Source of the DNA: Sediminibacillus terrae
GTDB lineage: Bacteria > Bacillota > Bacilli > Bacillales > Amphibacillaceae
DNA: 64,000 nucleotides
Assembly: GCF_009602435.1 (NCBI RefSeq)
Contig: NZ_VZDQ01000025.1
Coordinates: 124,001 to 188,000, forward strand
Direction: 5' to 3'
Position numbers and translations under genes: made by a program. Each line of letters begins with the position of its first letter. Positions within the stretch are counted from its first letter, which is position 1. Shown piece by piece: positions 55,003-63,881 of the stretch. The notes beneath the pieces are model-generated. The model did not search any database and was not told where the DNA came from. It saw only the letters and a program-made list of their open reading frames with translations.

Positions 55003-56274
55003 ATGAACGTATTAGTAATTGGCAGCGGAGGACGGGAACATAGCATGGTAAAAAAGCTCAAGGAAAGCAGGCTTGTCGATAAACTGTATGCTGCACCGGG
55101 GAACGGCGGAATCAGCCGGGATGCGCATTGCGTATCAATAAAGGATGGGCAAATCGAAGAGCTTGCTTCATTTGCAAAAGAAGCAGCCATCGACTGGACC
55201 ATCGTCGGTCCGGAAAACCCGCTGGCTGCCGGGATTGTCGACACTTTTGAGAAAGAACAGCTGCAAATTTTCGGTCCAGCACAGGAAGCGGCAGTCATTG
55301 AAGGAAGCAAGGATTTTGCCAAAGGATTCATGCATGACTATGGAATTCCGACTGCTGCCTATCAAACCTTTACGGATGCTGAAAAAGCAAAGGCTTATAT
55401 CCGTGCTCAAGGTGCTCCGATTGTTATCAAAGCGGACGGACTTGCAGCCGGTAAAGGGGTGGTAGTGGCTGAGACACTTGAACAGGCGCTTACTGCTGTT
55501 GATCAGATGCTGATTGAGAACGAATTCGGAAATGCGGGAAGCAGAATTGTCGTCGAAGAATTTCTAGAGGGAAAAGAATTTTCTCTTATGGCTTTTGTGA
55601 ATGGCAGCCAGGTCTATCCGATGATACCTGCCCGGGACCATAAGCGGGCCCATGAAGGAGATAGGGGACCGAATACCGGCGGAATGGGCGCCTATGCACC
55701 AGTTCCGGACTTGGCTGATGAAGTTGTCGAGTCAGCTATCTCTGATATTCTGAAGCCTGCCGCCGCCGGAATGGTCGCAGAAAACCGGTCATTTACCGGT
55801 GTACTCTATGCAGGTTTGATTGAAACTTCTGAAGGTCCCAAAGTAATCGAGTTCAATGCCCGGATGGGCGATCCGGAAACCCAGGTCGTGCTCCCGTTGC
55901 TGGAGAATGACTTGCTGCAGGTCATCATCGATGTGAAAGCAGGAAGGGACCCGCGGCTTACTTGGAAGGAAGCTGCGTGCATCGGGACAGTGGTTGCTTC
56001 TGCCGGTTACCCTGGTCCTTATAAAAAAGCGAAGCTGCTTCCTGCTCTGGATGGAGCGGAGAAAGAAGACTGTTTTGTGATCCATGCCGGAACGAAACGG
56101 GAGGGAGAGCAATATGCTTCCACAGGCGGCCGTGTCCTGCTGGCTGGTTCGTTGCAAAAAAGTCAGAAGGCTGCACAGGAGGCGGTTTACTCCTTTCTGA
56201 AAAGGTTTGATGGCAATGAGAACTTTTTTTATCGACGGGACATCGGATTTGCCGACAAAACGGATAAAGTATAA
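55003..56274 (+). CDS. purD: GAR synthetase
   Basis: ATP-grasp enzyme ligating glycine to phosphoribosylamine, 423 residues. NVLVIGSGGREHSMVKKL start, ATP-grasp core VIKADGLAAGKGVVVAE, DHKRAHEGDRGPNTGGMG and EFNARMGDPETQVVLPLL. GGGGAGGGG precedes the ATG. It ends the twelve-gene pur operon; its stop codon lies inside the terminator stem. Confidence 0.97.
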   Translation: MNVLVIGSGGREHSMVKKLKESRLVDKLYAAPGNGGISRDAHCVSIKDGQIEELASFAKEAAIDWTIVGPENPLAAGIVDTFEKEQLQIFGPAQEAAVIEGSKDFAKGFMHDYGIPTAAYQTFTDAEKAKAYIRAQGAPIVIKADGLAAGKGVVVAETLEQALTAVDQMLIENEFGNAGSRIVVEEFLEGKEFSLMAFVNGSQVYPMIPARDHKRAHEGDRGPNTGGMGAYAPVPDLADEVVESAISDILKPAAAGMVAENRSFTGVLYAGLIETSEGPKVIEFNARMGDPETQVVLPLLENDLLQVIIDVKAGRDPRLTWKEAACIGTVVASAGYPGPYKKAKLLPALDGAEKEDCFVIHAGTKREGEQYASTGGRVLLAGSLQKSQKAAQEAVYSFLKRFDGNENFFYRRDIGFADKTDKV

Positions 56275-56300
56275 AAGGGCAGCCCGCAGCTGCCCTTTTT
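56273..56300 (+). terminator. Terminator of the pur operon
   Basis: AAAAGGGCAGC (56273-56283) / GCTGCCCTTTT (56289-56299) with a 5-base loop and a T-run. The left arm overlaps the purD stop codon. Confidence 0.9.
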
Positions 56301-56440
56301 CCATGCCTACACTAGCTTGATGATTTTTCCGATATTAAGAGAAGATGTTTATCTATGTGTTACCTTTGCGGAAAACATATAAACTACGACATAGTTTGGA
56401 TGCGTCTTCCAGACTTCTTACTATTGTTGAGTTGGAATTC

Positions 56441-57017
56441 GACGCTGCGAAAATACCTTGCGCTTTCCGCGGGCGGCTGGTGAGCTTCCTCGAGCTAACG
56501 CTCTGCGGGAGCTCACCGAGGCCTTTCCTCCCGCAGGACAGGTGTTTTCGGTGGGACGAGTAATCGCAGTCCCAAGAAAGGCTGCGGCAGCGATGCATCG
56601 CACGAAGAAAATTGTTTTGTATTTTCGAGGAGTCTCCGGGTATTTTCTTTGCTAGGAACAGCTTCCTGTTTATAACCCCGTGTACTAGACATTTTTTTAT
56701 TTTTCGGTACTCCATGTACCGTATCATCAAAAGACATAGCTCGGAAAACAGAGCAGAAAGTCCAAGAACAGGAGAAAAGACGGGAATTACAACTGTCTTT
56801 TATGAAAAAGAAGTAGACATTTCCTGACAAACGTTTTTAAGATGGGTTATTGGTTCTCAAAGAAAAAGTCTCTAGGCGATAGTCAGCATGCTTTTTAGCG
56901 CAGGTAGCATGCGCAGACTCCAGCGGGAACAGCACGAGCTGAAGATCCACTTGGTAAAGCGGTTTTCTTTACCAAGTTAGCTGAAGCCGTGCCCGCGGAA
57001 AGCGAAGTATGCTACCG
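56441..57017. repeat. Intergenic repeat E, two modules with insertions
   Basis: Same two-module order as repeat D. Module 1 (56441-56656) has ends GACGCTGCGAAAATACC and GGGTATTTTCTTTGCTAGG but carries about 90 extra bases (56539-56628) not found in D. Module 2 (56902-57017) has ends GGTAGCATGC / GTATGCTACC and hairpin CTTGGTAAAG / CTTTACCAAG, nearly identical to D. About 180 extra bases also separate the modules. It lies between purD and yerA, which point the same way, so terminator use is not its only role. The rest of 56301-57320 shows no gene. Confidence 0.72.
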
Positions 57018-57320
57018 TAGCGGTGGGTAGCACGCTTTTTGAATAGGCAAGGACACTTCCCATTACAGTTAATGCGCTGTTTCTATCAACTGTGAAAAGC
57101 TAGGCTTCAGGTTTCGACTAAGGATTAAACGGCTCCCCTGCTTATAGGAATAAAGGACGGTTTCATATTGGACCTGCTATCATCATAATAATCGAGACTT
57201 TCGTGAATAGAATGATAGTAAAAATATGAAGATTTTGTTATATTATCTTCCAAATGCTTATCTTTGGTTTACACCATGTGTTACGATAGAAAAAACAATC
57301 AGAGAATAGGAGAGTTTGCC

Positions 57321-59063
57321 ATGAATGAGCATCGCTATCGCTGGAGAAACAAGCAACTGCGCGAACACGTTTCCGTTATCGACGGCCTGCTTGCACCGAC
57401 ATTGCTTTTGAAGAATGTCGTTTACTTAAATGTATTCCTGAAAAAATGGATTAAAGCGAATATATGGGTGTATCAAGACCGCATCGTTTACGTCGGAGAC
57501 CGCCTGCCCAAAAACACGAATGGCACAGAAATAACCGACTGCGACGGGAAGTATGCTGTACCTGGATACATAGAGCCGCATGCACATCCTTTCCAATTAT
57601 ACAATCCGCATCAGCTCAGTGAATATGTTGCCCAAACCGGCACCACGACATTGATGAACGACAACCTTATCTGGCTATATTTATTGGAAATTAAGAAAGC
57701 GTTTACACTATTGGATGATTTTATGGATTTACCCGTGTCGATGTACTGGTGGGCAAGATTCGATTCCCAATCTTCGTTACAAGGTGAATTGAGTGTATTC
57801 AGCAATGCCCAGGTCATATCCTGGCTCGAACATGAAGCCGTTGTGCAGGGCGGGGAACTGACTTCTTGGCCCCAGGTCCTGGAAGACGACGACCGGATTT
57901 TGTACTGGATGCAGGAATCGAAACGTCTGGGGAAACCGATCGAAGGCCATTTCCCGGGCGCTTCAGAACATACATTGATCAAAATGAAACTGCTCGGTGC
58001 CAGTGCCGACCACGAATCCATGACCGGGCAGGAGGTGTTGGACCGCTTGCAAGCAGGGTATCAGGCAGGATTGCGGTATTCCTCGATCCGGCCGGATTTA
58101 CCGAAGATCCTGGAGGAAATTCAACAACTTGGGCTCGACCAATACGACCAGCTTACCATGACCACGGACGGGTCCACCCCTTCTTTTTATGAAAAAGGCA
58201 TGATGAACCAATGTGTCCGCATAGCCTTGGAACAAGGGGTCCCTGTAGAAGATGCTTATATGATGGCCAGTTATAATGCCGCCAGGCACTTCAATATGCG
58301 AGACAGACTGGGGAGCATAGCCCCGGGGCAGGTAGCGCATATCAACCTGCTCGAAGCAAAAGACAATCCGGACCCTGTCTCGGTAATTGCCAAGGGCCAA
58401 TGGATGAAACGGAATGGCAGTCAAGTATCACGTGACCGTACCATCGATTGGAAGGAGTACGGCATCGGACCACTGGAACTGGACTGGGAGTTGGAAGATG
58501 GCGACTTGCAATTTTCGATTCCAATCGGCCTGGAGATGGTCAATGATGTCATCATCAAACCCGTTGCCTTGACATTGGATGTCACTGTGGATGAAATCGA
58601 GGAAAAGTATGACGAAGCGTTTCTGATGCTGGCAAGCCGCAAGGGGGAATGGCGGGTCAACACGGTTATCAAAGGGTTCACCAACAAGCTTGGGGGCATG
58701 GTCAGTTCTTATTCCAACACTGGAGATATCGTGTTGATCGGAAAGAACAAGCAAGATTTGATGCTGGCTTTCCGACGCATGAAAGAAATCGGCGGCGGAA
58801 TCGTACTGGCTCACCAAGGCGAAATCATTTACGAGATGCCGCTGCCTTTGGCGGGGATGATGTTTGCCGGTAAAATGGAAGACCTTATTGAGAAGGAAAG
58901 AGAACTGAAATCGATTCTGAAGGCATTTGGCTACCGGTACGAAGATCCGGTGTATAATCTGTTGTTTTTGTCATCGACCCATTTGCCGTTTATCCGGATA
59001 ACCCCGAAAGGAATCATCGATGTGAAAAAGAAGGAGGTTCTTTTTCCGGCAATCATGCGGTAA
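57321..59063 (+). CDS. yerA: Adenine deaminase-like amidohydrolase, YerA
   Basis: 580 residues, the size of B. subtilis YerA, in the AdeC-type amidohydrolase family. Metal-binding EPHAHPFQLYNP, EGHFPGASEHTLIKM and ASADHESMTGQEVLD are seen, followed by TMTTDGSTPSFYEKG, where AdeC normally has a CTDD-like metal ligand region. It is therefore divergent and may not deaminate adenine. Location right after the purine operon fits a purine-related role. The start at 57321 has AGGAGAG 12 bases upstream. The longer frame from 57264 is unsupported. Confidence 0.82.
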   Translation: MNEHRYRWRNKQLREHVSVIDGLLAPTLLLKNVVYLNVFLKKWIKANIWVYQDRIVYVGDRLPKNTNGTEITDCDGKYAVPGYIEPHAHPFQLYNPHQLSEYVAQTGTTTLMNDNLIWLYLLEIKKAFTLLDDFMDLPVSMYWWARFDSQSSLQGELSVFSNAQVISWLEHEAVVQGGELTSWPQVLEDDDRILYWMQESKRLGKPIEGHFPGASEHTLIKMKLLGASADHESMTGQEVLDRLQAGYQAGLRYSSIRPDLPKILEEIQQLGLDQYDQLTMTTDGSTPSFYEKGMMNQCVRIALEQGVPVEDAYMMASYNAARHFNMRDRLGSIAPGQVAHINLLEAKDNPDPVSVIAKGQWMKRNGSQVSRDRTIDWKEYGIGPLELDWELEDGDLQFSIPIGLEMVNDVIIKPVALTLDVTVDEIEEKYDEAFLMLASRKGEWRVNTVIKGFTNKLGGMVSSYSNTGDIVLIGKNKQDLMLAFRRMKEIGGGIVLAHQGEIIYEMPLPLAGMMFAGKMEDLIEKERELKSILKAFGYRYEDPVYNLLFLSSTHLPFIRITPKGIIDVKKKEVLFPAIMR

Positions 59064-59115
59064 AATAGAGGTTAAAACAAAAAGAGAGAGAAAAAAGACA
59101 AAGGTGTGTGGGGAA

Positions 59116-60186
59116 ATGCGAAACAAATGGTTGAAACTTACTCTCGGTTTACTGCTGATCCTGATTGTTGGGTTGGCGGCAGCCTGCTCGAAGGACGAGC
59201 AGTCACAGGCGCCTAAAACGGAACCGGATGAGCAGGAACAGGAGGAACCGGTTGGCGAACCGGAAGAAACCGAAGAACCAGCATATGAAAATGTCTATCC
59301 GTTGACTGGAATTGGCACAAACGATCCAGTCGATAACCGGATCGTTGCTGTCATGATCAACAACCACTATAAGGCAAGGCCGCAGTCCGGCTTGACGAAA
59401 GCGGACATTGTATTCGAAATTTTGGCTGAGGGAAGAATCACGAGATTCATGGCATTGTTCCATAGTGAACAGCCGGAAGTGGTGGGACCGGTGAGAAGTG
59501 CCCGTCCGTATTATTTCAATTTGGCGGATGATTACGGGGCTCTTTATGTGTATCACGGTGCTGCCAACTTTATCGAGGATATGCTGAAAAATGGGGCTGC
59601 GGATCATTTGAACGGAGCGTATCATGATAATGACGGTCATTTGTTCAAGCGCTCGCAGGACCGTGTGGCACCTCACAATTCGTATTTGCAGTTTGACGCC
59701 GTGAAAGAGGTCGCCGAGGAAAAAGGATATGAGATGCAGGCAGACTATGAGCCGCTTCCTTTTTTGGACGAGGGGGAAACAGCTGCTATTTCCGGGGACA
59801 GTGCCTCCGAAGTTTCGTTTTCCTACAATGATACTCCTGTACGCTATGTCTATGATGAGGAACAGGAAAAATATTTGCGTTATAATGGAGACAGCCAGAC
59901 AGTTGAACTAGACTCCGATAAAGCAGTACAATTAGATAACGTCCTGATTATGGCTACTCATCATGAAGTCATCGACGATGCAGGCAGGCGTGAAGTGGAC
60001 ATGGAGTCCGGAGGCAAGGCGTACTTGCTTCAAAAAGGTGTAGTACAGGAAGTCCAATGGGCAAATATCGATGGGAAAATCCTTCCGGTGAAAGATGGGG
60101 AACCTGCAGGACTGGTTCCAGGCAAAACCTGGATCAATGTCGTGCCAGACAGACAAAGCCTGGAAGAGACTGTCACCATCAACTAA
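59116..60186 (+). CDS. yerB: DUF3048 lipoprotein, YerB
   Basis: Membrane-anchored extracellular lipoprotein of about 356 residues. Signal peptide ends GLAAAC (lipidated Cys24); then an acidic Gln/Glu/Pro linker and a two-part DUF3048 domain (RPQSGLTKADIVFEILAEGR, VGPVRSARPYYFNLADDYG). The family function is not known. ATG 59116 is chosen; a GTG at 59104 is possible. Synteny yerA-yerB-yerC as in B. subtilis. Confidence 0.87.
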   Translation: MRNKWLKLTLGLLLILIVGLAAACSKDEQSQAPKTEPDEQEQEEPVGEPEETEEPAYENVYPLTGIGTNDPVDNRIVAVMINNHYKARPQSGLTKADIVFEILAEGRITRFMALFHSEQPEVVGPVRSARPYYFNLADDYGALYVYHGAANFIEDMLKNGAADHLNGAYHDNDGHLFKRSQDRVAPHNSYLQFDAVKEVAEEKGYEMQADYEPLPFLDEGETAAISGDSASEVSFSYNDTPVRYVYDEEQEKYLRYNGDSQTVELDSDKAVQLDNVLIMATHHEVIDDAGRREVDMESGGKAYLLQKGVVQEVQWANIDGKILPVKDGEPAGLVPGKTWINVVPDRQSLEETVTIN

Positions 60187-60225
60187 GAGACGTATTGGAC
60201 AACCTCTTACAAGGAGTGTAGTAAA

Positions 60226-60540
60226 ATGCAAATAGATAAACTAAGGGGCGAACAGCTCGATCGATTGTTCGATGCCATTCTCAGCCTGGAGGACCGGGAA
60301 GAATGCTACCGTTTTTTCGACGACATCGCTACAATCAGTGAAATTCAGGCATTGGCACAAAGGTTGCTGGTAGCAAAAATGCTTCGCGAAGGGGACACGT
60401 ATGGAGTGATCGTCGAGGAATCGAATGCATCGACGACCACGATTTCCCGGGTCAAGCGTTGCCTGAACTATGGGAACGACGCTTATTCGATGGTCCTCGA
60501 CCGGCTGGAGCAAAACGATAAGGAAAAAGAGGAAAAGTAA
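60226..60540 (+). CDS. yerC: TrpR-like YerC/YecD family DNA-binding protein
   Basis: 104-residue member of the TrpR superfamily. Helical segment LFDAILSLEDREECYRFF, then the recognition region GDTYGVIVEESNASTTTIS followed by RVKRCLNYG. Its regulon is not established. AAGGAG precedes the start. A terminator follows, ending the yerA-yerB-yerC group. In B. subtilis the next genes are pcrB-pcrA-ligA, which are not seen here. Confidence 0.9.
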   Translation: MQIDKLRGEQLDRLFDAILSLEDREECYRFFDDIATISEIQALAQRLLVAKMLREGDTYGVIVEESNASTTTISRVKRCLNYGNDAYSMVLDRLEQNDKEKEEK

Positions 60541-60543
60541 AGG

Positions 60544-60581
60544 CGCCGGGTCTGCAATAACTGTAGACCGGCGTTTATTTT
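60544..60581 (+). terminator. Terminator after yerC
   Basis: CGCCGGGTCTGCA / TGTAGACCGGCG, with one bulged G and one G-U pair, followed by TTTATTTT. Confidence 0.75.
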
Positions 60582-60610
60582 GAAGGATGAGAAGGCTAGG
60601 GGGTAATGAC

Positions 60611-61597
60611 ATGGTCAAGTTCGGGATAATCGGTACTAATTGGATCACGGAAAAATTCCTTGATGGCGCTGCACAAGTGGAAGATTTCCAAGTGACGGCG
60701 GTTTATTCAAGGACAGAAGAGAAAGCACGTGCATTCGCGCAGAAACACAAAGCCGAATATACATATACAGATTTACAAGCGTTCGCGGCAAGCGATGCTT
60801 TCGATGCTGTCTATATTGCCAGCCCAAATTCACTGCACGCAGAACAGGCGATAGAGTGCATGGAACGCGGGAAACACGTGATGGTAGAAAAGTCGATTGC
60901 TTCTAACAGCCGTGAGGTAGAACGGATGATCGAAACCGCAAAGCGGAACGGTGTTTTATTGATGGAAGCGTTGAAGACTATGTTTCTCCCTAATTTTCAA
61001 GCAGTGCAGGATAATCTGGAGAAAATCGGGACCGTCCGACGTTACTTCGCCAGCTATTGTCAATACTCTTCGCGGTATGATGCTTATAAGGAAGGGACCG
61101 TACTCAATGCATTCAACCCGGCTTTTTCCAATGGCTCACTAATGGATATCGGTGTGTATTGCATCTATCCAATGGTTACGTTATTTGGCACTCCTGAGCG
61201 AGTGACGGCCAGCGGTCTAATGCTGGATTCCGGCGTAGATGGCCAAGGAAGTGCCTTATTTGACTATCCGCAATTGAACGGGGCGGTGATGTACTCCAAA
61301 ATAGCTGATTCCTTTCTCCCGTCTGAAATCCAGGGAGAGAAGGGAAGTATTCTGGTGGACAATATCAACACACCGACCCGGGTGAAAATCAAGTATAAAG
61401 ACGGCACTAGCGAGGATGTCAGCAGGCCGCAAGTGGAGAACGGCATGTTCTATGAAGCTGCTGCTTTCGTAGAACTAGTGAAACAAGGGAAAACCGAGTC
61501 GGACATCTGTACGTTCGAACGCTCGCTGGAAACTGCCAGGGTGTTGGAGGAGATCCGTAAACAGTCGGGGATTCATTTTCCAGCAGATGAACAGTAA
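60611..61597 (+). CDS. Gfo/Idh/MocA-family oxidoreductase
   Basis: NAD(P)-dependent dehydrogenase of 328 residues. N-terminal Rossmann motif FGIIGTNWITEKFLDGA, the AVYSRTEEKARAFA cofactor strand, YIASPNSLHAEQAIECM, and VEKSIAS in place of the usual EKP. The C-terminal domain holds the substrate site (NGSLMDIGVYCIYPM). Substrate unknown; relatives act on sugars or trans-dihydrodiols. GGGGGT lies upstream of ATG 60611. Confidence 0.85.
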   Translation: MVKFGIIGTNWITEKFLDGAAQVEDFQVTAVYSRTEEKARAFAQKHKAEYTYTDLQAFAASDAFDAVYIASPNSLHAEQAIECMERGKHVMVEKSIASNSREVERMIETAKRNGVLLMEALKTMFLPNFQAVQDNLEKIGTVRRYFASYCQYSSRYDAYKEGTVLNAFNPAFSNGSLMDIGVYCIYPMVTLFGTPERVTASGLMLDSGVDGQGSALFDYPQLNGAVMYSKIADSFLPSEIQGEKGSILVDNINTPTRVKIKYKDGTSEDVSRPQVENGMFYEAAAFVELVKQGKTESDICTFERSLETARVLEEIRKQSGIHFPADEQ

Positions 61598-61616
61598 AAA
61601 CTCGGAAATCGAGAAG

Positions 61617-61649
61617 AAGCTTGAGTCACACGGTGGTTCAGGCTTTTTC
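61617..61649 (+). terminator. Probable terminator after the Gfo/Idh gene
   Basis: AAGCTTGA (61617-61624) pairs imperfectly with TTCAGGCTT (61637-61645), with a T-run to about 61648. Confidence 0.6.
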
Positions 61650-61800
61650 TATGGGAAAATGTAATGCAGGAATGATCAGACACCAGATTTATTTCAGATT
61701 TTTCTAAAAAACAATGGAAAGGAATGTTAAAATCAGGTTAGGTTGTTGCTATGTTTTTCCACAGCTATAGCAGTACATTGTTACGGAAAGGGGGATGACG

Positions 61801-62203
61801 ATGGAGTTTGCCGATTTTTCCGCAACCCAGGTTAGAATCGCGAGACCTACTGATAAATTTGATGAGGTGGTTTCCTTTTATGAAAGGGGACTCGGCCTCA
61901 AGATACTTACAACATTCTCGGGCCACCGAGGGTATGAAGGTGTTATTTTTGGTCTGCCTGATCTCCCTTACCATTTGGAATTCACCCATCATGCAGACGG
62001 AAGTCCCTGTCCTGCTCCAACAAAAGATAACATTGGTTTTTTATATCCCTGACAAGGAGGAACTGGAGAAGGTGGCTGAGAGATTGAACTGCATGGGTTA
62101 CGGTGAAGTGGAACCGAAAAATCAATATTGGCAAGAAAAAGGGATAACAATCGAAGACCCTGATGGCTGGAGAATCGTATTGATGAATACGAACGGTATT
62201 TAA
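61801..62203 (+). pseudogene. VOC/glyoxalase-family gene with a frameshift
   Basis: Two frames together make one VOC-fold protein of about 134 residues. The first runs from ATG 61801 (AAAGGGGG upstream) through VRIARPTDKFDEVVSFYERG and YHLEFTHHADGSPCPAPTKD to a TGA at 62050-62052. The second continues YIPDKEELEKVAERLNCMGY and IEDPDGWRIVLMNTNGI to 62203. The break is at GGTTTTTTATATC (T-run 62036-62041): removing one T restores GFYIPDKEE. So it is a +1 error in a six-T tract, either a true mutation, slippage-tolerant expression or a sequencing error. Confidence 0.8.
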
Positions 62204-62339
62204 GGAAGGAAAAACCAGCGAGATAAAGAAGGGGAACAGTTTTCTCTTAACAGATGAAGATTGAGATAGCTATCGTCTCCATGCTGCAGGTTTTAGCGAA
62301 AAACAGTGAAACTCAATATCAAAGGCAAGGGGGAGTTAG

Positions 62340-63179
62340 ATGGATTTATTGCAGTTGGCGACAAATCTTTCTAAAGTATATATGCGAAACGATAGGGTCG
62401 AAGCAGTCTTGCTTGGTGGTTCGGTGGCACGCCGTTGGCAGGATGACTATTCCGACATCGAACTTTTTATATTTTGGAAAGAAAGCCCGAATGAACAAGA
62501 TAGAAAAAATCCCATTGAAGAAGTCGATGGAAACATTATTGATTTTCATCCTTATGAAGAAGAAGAGTGGTCGGAGACGTATATAACAGAAGGAATAAAG
62601 TTAGAGATAAGTAGCTTTTTGACTGACACCATCCATAGAATTCTGGATGAGGTAATCACTTGTCATGATACTGACTTGGATAAACAATGCTTGGCAGCCA
62701 CTATTTTTGACGGGGTGCCGCTTGGCGGAAAGGAAATTATTGATTCGCTAAAGAAAAAAGTGGAAGTATACCCTGAAGAACTGGGCGAGGCCATGATTAG
62801 AGAAAATCTTGATTTAGGAAACAGATGGAGTAACCGAGAAGCACTGCTGGCCAGAGAAGATTGGCTGATGCTTTATAAGGTGATCACTTCTGTCCAGTCG
62901 AATATCATGGGAATGCTTTTTGGTTTAAACCGTTTATATGTCCATCATCCTGCCTTTAAATGGCAAAAGCAAACCTTGGAAAAAATGAAAATGGCCCCAA
63001 AAAATATAACGGAAAGCCTTCCATCAGTCTTGATAGATTCTCCTGAGAAAGGCATTCGGGAGATTGAAGGAATTCTTCAAGAAGTTTACGAATTGATCCA
63101 GCGGACACATCCGGAAATCGACTTGACGAGTGTTATGGAAAGAACCCGATTCTTGAGACCGCAAAGGCAGGGCGAGTAA
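62340..63179 (+). CDS. Nucleotidyltransferase-fold protein (DUF4037-like)
   Basis: 279 residues with the polymerase-beta-type nucleotidyltransferase motif LLGGSVARRWQDDYSDIEL near the N-terminus (Gly-Ser and Asp-x-Glu metal ligands), followed by a helical C-terminal half. Similar proteins include aminoglycoside nucleotidyltransferase-like enzymes; the true substrate is unknown. GGGGGAG lies just upstream of ATG 62340. Nearby genes are unrelated singletons. Confidence 0.75.
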   Translation: MDLLQLATNLSKVYMRNDRVEAVLLGGSVARRWQDDYSDIELFIFWKESPNEQDRKNPIEEVDGNIIDFHPYEEEEWSETYITEGIKLEISSFLTDTIHRILDEVITCHDTDLDKQCLAATIFDGVPLGGKEIIDSLKKKVEVYPEELGEAMIRENLDLGNRWSNREALLAREDWLMLYKVITSVQSNIMGMLFGLNRLYVHHPAFKWQKQTLEKMKMAPKNITESLPSVLIDSPEKGIREIEGILQEVYELIQRTHPEIDLTSVMERTRFLRPQRQGE

Positions 63180-63218
63180 CGGTGATAGGCTATATTTTTC
63201 AACAGGAGGAGTCAGAAC

Positions 63219-63833
63219 ATGTACAAGCATATTATATGGGATTTCGATGGGACACTGTTTGATACATACCCGGTGATGGCAAAAATTTTTCAAGAATTGC
63301 TTCAAGAGAGAGGAATAGAAGAGCCAGTAGAAAACATAGTGAAACAATTGAAAGTCTCGATGTCAGCTGCTCTGAATTATTTTGAAAAGAAATACCAAAT
63401 AGACGAGGAATTCAAGGCAAGCTATCAAGCACGCCGAAAAGAAGTGGAAGCTGACTCCTCCAAACCATTTGCAGGAATTGCAGAGGTTTGTAAATACATC
63501 CATTCAACCGACCGGAAAAATTATTTGTACACCCATAGAGGAGAATCTTCCATCATGTTACTAGAGAAGTTCGGGTTGGATGGTTATTTTTCGGATTTCA
63601 TCACCTCGCAAAATGGATTTGAACGGAAGCCGAGTCCAGCCGCAATTCAATATCTGATAGAAAAACATGGTATCGTATCCGCTGAAGCGATCATGATAGG
63701 CGATAGGGATTTGGATTTAATAGCGGCAAAAAAAGCCGGCATAGATGCTTGTTTCTTTGATGAGCTGGGAGCCGCAAGCGACCATTCCGATCACGCCATT
63801 AAAGATTTTCAGCAGTTGTACGCCATAGTTTGA
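63219..63833 (+). CDS. HAD-superfamily phosphatase
   Basis: 204 residues, phosphoglycolate phosphatase-like (HAD subfamily IA). Motif I IWDFDGTLFDTY with the nucleophile and acid/base Asp, motif II TDRKNYLYTHRGE, motif III region KPSPAA and motif IV MIGDRDLDLIAAKKAG. A helical cap lies between motifs I and II. Cytoplasmic. AGGAGG precedes the ATG. Substrate unknown. Confidence 0.87.
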   Translation: MYKHIIWDFDGTLFDTYPVMAKIFQELLQERGIEEPVENIVKQLKVSMSAALNYFEKKYQIDEEFKASYQARRKEVEADSSKPFAGIAEVCKYIHSTDRKNYLYTHRGESSIMLLEKFGLDGYFSDFITSQNGFERKPSPAAIQYLIEKHGIVSAEAIMIGDRDLDLIAAKKAGIDACFFDELGAASDHSDHAIKDFQQLYAIV

Positions 63834-63881
63834 ATGGACTTATAGGTGCATCCATATCGCGTTTTTTATGGGGGATTTTAC

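Noticed and set aside
62036-62052. Programmed -1 frameshift at T TTT TTA in the VOC gene
   Set aside because: The downstream frame requires a +1 shift, so the slippery motif would lead to the wrong frame.
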